From contig NWUY0300018940.1 of NCBI GenBank assembly GCA_004151065.3, positions 1 to 26,430 on the forward strand: 26,430 nucleotides of DNA, given 5' to 3'. Shown in pieces: positions 18,036-26,430 of this stretch. A model generated the notes under the pieces. It did not search any database. It worked only from the letters and a program-made list of their open reading frames with translations, and had not been told where the DNA came from. The stretch comes from Larix sibirica (lineage: Eukaryota; Streptophyta; Pinopsida; Pinales; Pinaceae). Within the stretch, counting starts at the first letter, position 1. Every line of letters starts with the position of its first letter. A program made the translations under genes and the position numbers.

Positions 18036-21000
18036 ATGGCTAACAACGAGCCCTTCATTGCCAAGGCATTCAGTCTTCCTACATCGTGGGTGAACACCAA
18101 GGCCCGAGTGCGGAAACATGCACTGAACACCATAGCCACCACAGTGGAGATGTTCACTGGGTTTACCAGAGTGTCCCAGCATGATTCAGGAGAATTGCCG
18201 AGAGTTATAGTTGGACCCATCATAGGGAAGGTCACCACCTCGAGTGCTCGAGTCCTGGTGGAGATTGATAGAGAGGACGATGTGATTGTCATGGCCTTTG
18301 TTGATGCAGAGGGCAACAATGGGAATGGTGGGGGAACCTCTTTGCTGAGGAGGCTAGGTACCTCAGTCGGTTATTATCCACGGATGAGATTGGAGGAGAG
18401 CAGCAGCAGCAGCATCAACAACAGAGTGACGGTGGATGCTATTTCCAAAGTTGAGAAGCATCTGCAAGGCAGGAGCCCCACTGTGTTTGAATTAAGGGAT
18501 CTGATGCCCGGAACTAGGTATGTTGTGGAGGTTCACTGCCCTGATGGGCCGATTCTCGGGGTAGTTCCGAGCAGCTTCAGGACTTTCCCTGAGGAGGATG
18601 CTGAGGTTCTCAATGTTGGGGTCATCAGCTGCAACAAGATTTTTGTCACCCAGAAGGGGATTTCCTCACATTCGGACCTGTGGGCTCATCTTGCTAAAGG
18701 AATTGACGCTGGGAAGATAGATCTACTGGTGCATCTGGGAGATCAGGTGTGTTGAGGTCATTCTCCTGAATATTTCAAGCTGAGAAGTGAGCATCAAGTT
18801 TGCTCCGTTGTAGTAGTATCTCCTAGGATATCATTTTGAACTGGCGGAAGCTCAGGGCTCATATGTAACTCCATGCTTATAAGGCACTCACATTCTCATT
18901 GTGGCTTGGTTTTATATTTTTGCTAGGTTCTGTGCTTATTAGGTACCTTTGTTTTCACCATGGCATGGGAGGTCTGCTCCACCCAACCCACTTACGAAAT
19001 CTTCATCGTTCGTTGCAGTTTGCCTACTCATAATTTTGCTCCTTGCCGTCCCGCTGACCTGGGGCATAAAAGCCCATTAGTTTGCCTCTGCCCACCTTGA
19101 AGAATAGGGAGACCCTACCTGTACACACTCGTCTTGGGGGTTCGCACTGACCACTTATGAATTTTCAAACATCACAGTCTGAACTAGGGGGGGACATATT
19201 TGCCCACACTCTCGTCAGTGTGGTGAAGGAACACAGTCTTTACCCACTTGGAGTATCACCTTGATGTTTGAGCCTGCAATGAATTTCCAAAATCAATACT
19301 TTCTTCCTTTGTAGCTCTTAAAAGAAATGAATTTGCTCTAACCAGTAGCTTCGGTGCATCTCTAAATAGGCTGTCGATAGTGAGCCGAATGGTTTGGAGT
19401 CTGGACTCATACCAGTTCCAGATAAAAACATATAGGCATCGGTCCCATATGAGGATTTATAAATGAAATGACACAGTTTTGATGAACTTTTTCCTCGAGT
19501 TTGCAAATCTGGTAAAAGTAACTATGGCCACCAAACTTTGTGTTGTTATCGTGTCATCTTTTTGCCACAATGAATAGACAGTGGTTCTCAAGTGTCAATA
19601 CTGCTTTGACTAGATCTTTCTGATTTCAAAGCAATGCTAATCTTTAGGATACCAGCAGAACTGATCAAATAAGTGATACATAAGATGACCTTCTTTGACA
19701 AGCAAAATTATATTGCATCCGTTTATCCGAAGGGCAAAATAGTTGCAACTATTTGACACACATAAAACGAACTCTGGGGTTGAGTTATTTGAATTGTAAT
19801 TCCTGAACAATGATTGTACAATATAACATATGCACACGAGAATGTTGTTTCAAGTCCCAATTTTCTGTTACTTCGCATCATACTTGAAACATTTTACAAC
19901 ATTTTACAGAAAGCTTTCAAACTCATATAATAGGCAATTCTTAACAGCAAACTTTTATGGAAATTTGTGTTAGTTGTGCTTCATTGTTTCTGATAGCTTG
20001 TAATTTATCTCATTTCTATTAGATATATGGCGATGGAGATGAAAGATATGATGCCGAAGCAGGGTGTGATCGTGACAAGTGGTCGAATCGCTTTCGTAGA
20101 GCCAAGGAGAAGCTAGGGAAGGTGGAGTCAGATGAATGGAATCATTACAAGAATGATATATGTGAGAGCTACCGTGAGGTATACAGGGAAACTTGGCAAC
20201 ATGCTCCAACAGCCAAAAGCCTAGCAAATTGTTCAAATCTCATGATTTATGATGACCATGAGATCAGGGATAATTGGGGAGATATTAAAGATGACTGGGG
20301 ACAAGGTAGCCTTGATTTCTTTATTGCTCACTGTGCCTGGATTGTAAGCTTGGAGTACCAGAGACAACTGCATGAGGATGTAGATTTCACCAATTTGCAG
20401 GCAATAAAAAAGGTAACTTAGTTCTCAGGAATAATGATTCCAAAAGATTTTACCAGTGCCCTGCTTAATATGTGGGCGAGTGAGGGACTATATTGCTCTG
20501 GAAAGAAATGATTCCATGAAATTTATGCAATGTGTTTTTCAGTTTGATCAGTAGAAACAATATAAGTCATGATAATTCATAGTTTATTGATTTTGTAAAA
20601 AAATATTCTAAAATATATTTGTAGCATGTTTCTTGTCGGATAATATCTTAACTATTAAAAAACACGATATAGAATGAAATGTGAATATTTCCATTTGAAT
20701 AATATCTCTGTCTATGTTTTCCAACAGGATTACCACTTCCACATTGTCAGCAATGTAGGACTGATGTTCCTAGATATTCGTGGTTCTCGTACTTTTCATC
20801 GTGTTCAAGATGACGAGAACCCATATTTGGGCTCTCGGCAATGGAAGGATATTGAGAAATCATTAGGAAAGGGAGGTATCTTTGACAAAGTGAAGATACT
20901 GCTTGTTTGTAGTCCAGCACCTCTAGTCTTCCTTCAACAAGCGATTACCAGCACAGCAGCAAACAGTGTAAATCGCTTAGAAGACTTCAAAGGACACTGG

Positions 21001-21091
21001 TCTGTACACCCACATGAGCAATGCCACATGATTGATTGCTTGTATAAGTGGAAGACATCCAAAGAACATCGAGATATCCTCATCCTAGGAG
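18036..21091 (+). CDS. PhoD-like metallophosphatase, exons 1-3, second copy
   Basis: Same gene as at 8666-11721, shifted by 9370. Exons are 18036-18746, 20023-20412 and 20728-21091. I see no coding or intron difference from copy 1, so all metal-site motifs (S-C-N-K, H-L-G-D-Q-I-Y-G-D, Y-D-D-H-E, L-D-I-R-G-S-R) are kept. It too stops at the donor after L-I-L-G with no following exon up to 26430. Perfect identity over introns as well as exons argues for a duplicated assembly or very recent event, not two paralogues. If the duplication is false, this is the copy attached to the downstream sequence and so the better one to extend. Confidence 0.9.
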
Positions 21092-21199
21092 GTAAATCAC
21101 TGGTTTGATTACACTAAGTTTTTTCCTTTGTTATTATGAGCTATGTAGTAGAAAATTGTCATTAGATAATTTCAATTCTTAAATATCTCAACCAAATCA

Positions 21200-23210
21200 C
21201 AACGGGATCTTTTGTGGATGTGAAACATGTATGATATAGAAAGAGAACAGCATAAGTTCAATAGGAGTTATTGCATAAGCACTTCCTGTCCTCAAAAGCC
21301 TGGACTGTGAATGGAAAAAAGAATCATATCTTTTTGTCCTTGAGGGACAGAATTGAACCTTATTGATGACTTTGAGAGTTTTATCTCCATTCCTATAGCG
21401 CTGCAAAGAGATCCAATTTTTTCCCGAGAGCCTTTGCCTCTGCAACTATTCCATTCCTGAAAAACAATAAATCGTACACAAACATCAGATGGGTCACTCT
21501 AACGCTACCTGCAACACAAATTTTTTTGATGACACCTAATCTAGTTCCATGATTTGTCTTCTTAGACCTTCCACTACTAATTGGAAAGCATAGCGAGTAG
21601 CCCTGTCTCAATCCCCAGGATGAATGGAGGAATGAAGATGCAGATCTGTTTACCATCTCAACAAAGGAGATAGAGTTGTAGCAAGCCTCTACCTAATTAA
21701 TCATGGGGTGAGAGAAGCATACCTGAACTAGAATCAAACACAAGTAATCTAGCTGATGTGATGTAAACTTTAAAGCTTTTGATAGATTATTCTTGGGTAT
21801 GAACGCTCTCTTATAGAAAGATTTTACAGAGTGCATAACTTCTTGAGCCGTCCTATATATCCCTCCCTTCTAGAAATCTTGTTTGCTCCTTGGAGATTAC
21901 CCCTGATAGGATTGGCTTGAGCCTAGAAGAAATTGTTTTTGCAATGAGCTTGTATATTAGTTACATAAGGAGATGGGCCTATACTTATCAAAATGAGATG
22001 GATCATTCTCCTTGGGATTCTTGCAATGAAACTGTAATTGAAAGCAGAAAGGACCTTCCCATCTAACCTTGACTCTTCGATTACCTTTAGTATATCTTCT
22101 CCAATAATATCGATAAAGCCCTTGAATAATAATGCTAGAAACACATTTGGCCTTGGCTTCTTCAAAGTGTTGGTCAACTCTTGCATGGAGATTGGCCTAA
22201 GAATGACGTCATTAACTACATCCTCAATCCATCATGGGAAGACCATGGCCAATGCCATAACATCTCATTTAGTTTCCTTTTCAGGCTATATGAGTAGATT
22301 CCCTTGAAGTATGCTGAAGCTGTCTCATGGGTCATGAGTCATAATTCCCTTCTCTCATTGAAGATTCTCTGTATAGTGTTATGGGCTTTTTGAGTTGCTG
22401 GCTGTTTGTGGAAGAAGGTTGTGATGTTATCACTCACTTCCAACCAAATCACTTTGCTTTCATTGACCATCTGGGTTCCTCCCAAGCAAGTAGGTTATTC
22501 CTCCATTTTCCGGGTCCTTTAGTTCCTCCAACTAGTCCTGTTGACATCCTTTGCCCTTGCCTTCACATGAATGTCGTCAATGCTTTTCTCAACATCCTTC
22601 AACTTGGAAGCTGCATCCCCCAATTTTTGCTTGGAACTCTCCTTTGACATTGCTTTTGGTTTGAAAAGATTCTTTTCCAACTTTGCTTGGTTAAGTCTAT
22701 GTAGGTGGGGAACTCCAACCAAAACGGGTTGAATTTGAGAGGAGAGGGGGCTTTCCTACCGTCTTTTACAAGTTCCAAAATGATGTCTAAGTGGTTTGAG
22801 CCTGCATTTGCAACGGTGGACGATCTGAAATTATCAATTTTGGATAACAGTCTCCTTTGGTAGGAAATGATCCAATCTTTTACCCATATATAGTCCAGGT
22901 TGGAGTGAGTTTTATAGGTTATATATCCACTAAGTTAGCATCCTCAAAGAGATTTTGAAAGAAGTTTGCATGGGGGTTATCCCTGGCATTCATTCCCCAC
23001 TTTTCCTTGCAATTTTTTATTGGGTTAAGATTACCTCCAATGACCAGATTTGGTGAATCTAGTATACCCCTTTGCTTCAAATCTTACTAGAGGGTCTGCT
23101 TGCTCTCCAAAGGGCCAGATATATTCATCAAGTCCACATTGTTAGCTTTTAGGGTTACTTCGAAATTGTGCTTCATGTGATGTGGCATGGGGTGATGCCT
23201 ACCCTTGGTT
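21200..23210 (-). mobile_element. Degenerate L1-type LINE, second copy
   Basis: Duplicate of 11830-13840 with the same broken endonuclease, linker and reverse transcriptase pieces (for example G-L-R-Q-G at about 21600-21615 and the F-V-Y-D catalytic-site variant at about 21460-21490). I saw no difference from copy 1 up to 23219. Confidence 0.82.
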
Positions 23211-24010
23211 GTACCTTAGGGGACATACACATTGGAGATAACTTACTCATGGATTGCTATACCTTGATTTGATGCTTATGTAGTGCACATCCTTAGGAGG
23301 TTAGAGACCTATGTGGCATGGTGACATTCTTCATGAGGTGCACATGGAGGGCATGGTTGCTTGCTTGGGAGGAGAACTTATTTGGAGGAGTGTCGAGGCA
23401 TTTAGGAGGAGAGTGTTAAGCCCTAGGTAGCATGGTATCTGTTGGCTGCTTACGTGTAGGCTTGTGCTCGACTTGAGGATGCTTAGGTTGAGGAGTGTTC
23501 ATGGAGGTTTGGTGGACTCATAGGAGTGCATGGCTTATGAGAGGTAGTGTTTAAACTCTGGAGACCTTTGTAGGAGGAGCGTTGGACCTTGTTTTGTGGA
23601 GATCTCACCTTGGGACCCTTGCTTGATGGATGTGCTTACCTTGGAGCTTGACATGTGTCACCTTATATTGGGAGCGCTTCACATATGGATTTATCTAGTG
23701 ATTAGTTAGGTTGCTTAAGATAGATGTTTGTGGACCTTATCACTTTACTATTGTTGGCCTCCCTCACACATTCTATATAAACTGAGTAGGCAGCCTTTTG
23801 TTTCATTCGTACATTCATCACATCGTCATGTAATAGAGATGTGAGAGCTAGATCAAAGTTCTCTTTTATTGTACTTCTTCATTGTACTTTGCACTCTTGT
23901 CTATTGTGCTAGGGTTCTTGTGTTGATGCAAGGAAGGCCTTAGGGTTAAAGGTTTTCCTTAAGAAGACAAGGGAAGCTAGGGCTTGGAAGTAACCCTATA
24001 TAAGATAAGA
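23211..24010 (+). repeat. LTR- or promoter-like block, second copy
   Basis: Duplicate of 13841-14640 with one substitution seen (T13850 to G23220). The TATA box is at 23774-23780. Confidence 0.35.
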
Positions 24011-24453
24011 TAATTTTATTAATGTCCAACTAATGACCACAAAGCCAACTAATGACCACAAAGTAAGTCAATGTGACTGCTAAGTACAATGATATTATTA
24101 CAAAGTGAGAGTACCAAATGGCCTCCTATAAAAAGTAGAAGACAGGAAAGGAAAAGAAAGTAGAATTATGTTAGGTCATGGAAAACATGAGGAACCCTCA
24201 ACCTCAGGCATGGGAGACTGTGCAGGGGTGCAGATTTACAAGAGTAAAGGATCCAGGAGCAATAAGATCTAGCAATAATGAAGTAGCTGTAATATGGAAT
24301 AGACCCATCTGCCCTAACATATGAGGCCAAATGGAGGAAACTCAAGATAGTATGTGATCCACAGGAAGAGCTGGCGGTAGACATGGGTTGCCCACTCAGC
24401 TGCTGTCTAGAAGAGGTAGCTCATCGTTGATGAGCTAGGGGATCTCGTCTGCT

Positions 24454-24480
24454 TCAAAGAGAAGCTTCAAAGAGAGGAGT
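24454..24480. repeat. 13-bp tandem duplication specific to copy 2
   Basis: 'gcttcaaagaga' occurs twice here ('gcttcaaagagaagcttcaa' and on) but once at the matching place in copy 1 (15081-15092). This changes the offset between copies from 9370 to 9383. It is a simple slippage difference, useful for telling reads of the two copies apart. Confidence 0.9.
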
Positions 24481-25036
24481 GGTCTGGTCCTGTCATGTTG
24501 CTGGGATCCCAAGAGATGGAGGATCTCACAAGTCTGCACTAATCTGGAGGTTAGGGCTGTGTTGCTAATGGACTGTCTCTTATTGCTCCTTCCTAAAGGT
24601 AGCACTGTGAAGTAGGAAGTAATTTGATGGGTCGAATCTGGTCGAGCAGAAGGCTAAAGAATATGGCCTCGGCCCTCGGGGTCTAATGGTCTCCTACATG
24701 TTTAAAGCCAGGCATCTATGGTCGAGATATCTAAAGAAGTTGAAGAGGATTTGAGTCCCCCTGAAAAGGCAATAGAACCTCGCTCTGATCCCGTAGTAGA
24801 TGGGGCAGCAGAGAATGAAACACTCCTCTGTCTCAATCTCGTGAAGATGGCACATCCAACAAATCGTGTCAGAACAGTCGATCCGGTGGTCTGTCTCTAG
24901 TATCTACCCAAAGTCTGTGAGATCCCACTCAAAACTCGCCGAGGGAAATGCAACACATCACTTTCTCATCTATGCAATACAGTACAATAAGTCTTCTAAT
25001 TATTTCTTGTTTTCTTTGTGCTCAATTTCTGTGTTA

Positions 25037-25048
25037 TGGTATCAGAGC
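25037..25048 (+). mobile_element. Copia primer-binding site, second copy
   Basis: 'tggtatcagagc', as at 15654-15665, in the same relation to the gag remnant that follows. Confidence 0.85.
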
Positions 25049-25704
25049 TCGGTTACAGCCTCGAAAACATGGAGAGCATGAAGACCTAGGAACTGTTGCC
25101 GGCAGAGGCGAATCGAGGGATCACTAGCGTAGCACATCAAAGAGCCGAAAGGGTTTCACCGAAACCAAGTATTGTTTCGCTTTTTTTACTTCAAAGCAAC
25201 AAAATTGTACAGTTGTACGGAATCGTGTGCTTGCATGGAATTGTACTGACTGTACAGAATTGTATGGGTTCATATTGACTATGGGGAATTGTACGGACAA
25301 ACAAACCCTAAAAGAACCTTTTTGGGGAGCATAAATTTATCTATGTAGCCCTATTTGATAGTTTGTTAGTAGATCCAAGAAAAGAAAATTATCGTTGTGG
25401 TGATGTTTTCTTAGCAGATCTGAGTTTTATAAGTTGTTTGAAGCATATCTATAAAGATTTGTGTATTTTTTCGTTGTTTGAGGGTAGATTTGTGGTTTAT
25501 TGAGCTGATTTTTTACTAGATTCATCAAAATTTGCATGTTTTGTAGCTGTCTGTGGGAAAATTCAACTCAAATTTGTGTGTTGGATCAGCAATACATGGC
25601 TGGCTGCTAAAATGATTTATAGCCAATATCTAGGGTTCTTTCCAGGTATTTTTCAGCATTGTACTCTGTTTCGGTTCATTTTACTGCATTTGTGACTTAT
25701 CATG

Positions 25705-26188
25705 ATGGCTTCTTTGACGAACATCATGTTGGAACCCAGCCAGAGGTTCTCTGTTAAGAACTACAATATGTGGAAGCAACATATGTTGGTCACTTTTTAG
25801 TACAGGTGCTTGGCTAATATCGCCCTAGGTACTGATACGGGATACCCACCCCACAATTGCGAGTAGAGACCAAGACAAGTTTTATGAGTGAGATAGAGAA
25901 GCAATGATGCTGCTTAAGTTGTCTATGACATATGCTATCATCCTGAGGTCCACACTGGAAAGACTTCAGAAGAAATTTGGAAGCAGTAAAATATCTACAT
26001 GAGACTTCGAACAAAGGAAGAGCCTTCCTCCTAAAGAACATGTTATTTTCAATGATGATGGATGAAAGTGCCTTATTACAAGAGCACTTACTCAAGATCA
26101 AGGATATCCGAGAACAACTGATTGCCATTAAGAGCAAGATGAAAAAAAAGAAAGGGAAAAAAATGTTGGTTACAAAAATAAACCTATA
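25705..26188 (+). pseudogene. Broken Ty1/copia gag, second and longer copy
   Basis: Same start and same first stop (TAG at 25798-25800) as copy 1, but the sequence continues past the junction point. An open frame at 25977-26189 gives A-V-K-Y-L-H-E-T, F-L-L-K-N-M-L-F-S-M-M-M-D-E, then L-L-K-I-K-D-I-R-E-Q-L-I-A-I, the helical core of plant copia Gag (UBN2-type). The reading then degrades into a lysine-rich run from a poly-A tract (about 26138-26163). No intact zinc knuckle, protease, integrase or reverse transcriptase is visible before the end. Confidence 0.78.
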
Positions 26189-26189
26189 A

Positions 26190-26430
26190 ATTGTTCCATG
26201 AGCCATGAAAAATAATAATAAGAGACAAGCAACATGCACTGTCAAAACCCTACAGAAATCTGGAAAAAAATATTTAAGAAGGTGGAATTTGAAGAAATAC
26301 ATGGAATCTAAGAATATGAACCCCGTAGGCAGATAGAAATTGATCCCTGCTCCAATAAAAAAACCTGATGGTGGTGAGAACAATGGTTTGGCCCTCCTAA
26401 GTGTTGAAATATTGTAACTTCGAAGAATAT
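26190..26430. other. AT-rich tail after the gag remnant
   Basis: Probably continues the decayed copia element, but I cannot place it on the Gag-Pol polyprotein. No LTR or PhoD exon is visible. Confidence 0.4.

Larger units (their letters stand above)
16726..26107. repeat. Large direct duplication, copy 2 (9382 bp)
   Basis: Copy of 7356-16724 with the same gene content. It begins mid-unit in the AT-rich tandem repeat and passes smoothly into unduplicated DNA at 26108. It is 13 bp longer because 'gcttcaaagagaa' is tandemly duplicated near 24460. Its two small indels near the left end (six A's at 16895-16900 and 'aaaaaactt' at about 16838-16846) match unit 1 rather than unit 2 of the tandem repeat in copy 1. 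Confidence 0.97.

Noticed and set aside
16725-18755. A real tandem gene duplication giving two functional PhoD-like paralogues
   Set aside because: Exons, introns and dead transposons are equally identical, and the boundary is marked by an N. The simpler reading is an unmerged contig overlap. It is kept as an alternative in the findings.
25814-26383. Minus-strand ORF of 189 codons with many Phe and Leu, resembling a membrane protein
   Set aside because: It is antisense to the copia gag remnant and its A-rich tail. The hydrophobic run comes from reading poly-A as poly-T. In copy 1 only the C-terminal part of it exists.

Overview
This is nuclear DNA of a land plant: AT-rich, repeat-dense, with one spliced GT-AG gene of a PhoD-like metallophosphatase among decayed plant-type LINE and Ty1/copia retrotransposons. 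The repeat-filled intron after exon 3, longer than 5 kb, is in keeping with a gymnosperm or another large-genome plant, but the species cannot be fixed from the sequence.

Layout. 1-3545 holds two same-strand ends of one LTR-element family (1-216 and about 3350-3543), a field of short palindromic repeats (about 190-830, again at 1335-1425), a minus-strand LINE ORF1 remnant (about 1590-2180) and a foldback sequence (3175-3329). 3546-5000 carries an intact 210-codon minus-strand ORF of unknown function, 490 bp upstream of one of the LTR ends. 5000-7180 holds a minus-strand LINE ORF2 C-terminal remnant (about 5450-6335) next to a 35-bp minisatellite. 7185-7635 is an AT-rich tandem repeat of about 223-228 bp.

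7356-16724 and 16726-26107 are two nearly identical copies (about 9.37 and 9.38 kb) of one segment, in direct orientation, separated by exactly one N at 16725. Each contains a promoter with a TATA box, a 5' leader made of four degenerate repeats of about 90 bp, the first three coding exons (488 codons) of the PhoD-like gene, a dead antisense LINE in the following intron, an LTR/promoter-like block, and a Ty1/copia primer-binding site followed by a broken gag. The last exon(s), including the final metal-binding motif expected after L-G-G, are in neither copy. 26108-26430 continues past the duplicated part. The simplest reading is two overlapping contigs (or alleles) placed end to end, a false tandem duplication. 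The true locus is then probably one gene.

I found no operon-like or defence-like system. The points most worth a second look are the junction at 16725, the repeat-built leader with two similar upstream ORFs, and the orphan 210-residue ORF next to an LTR end.
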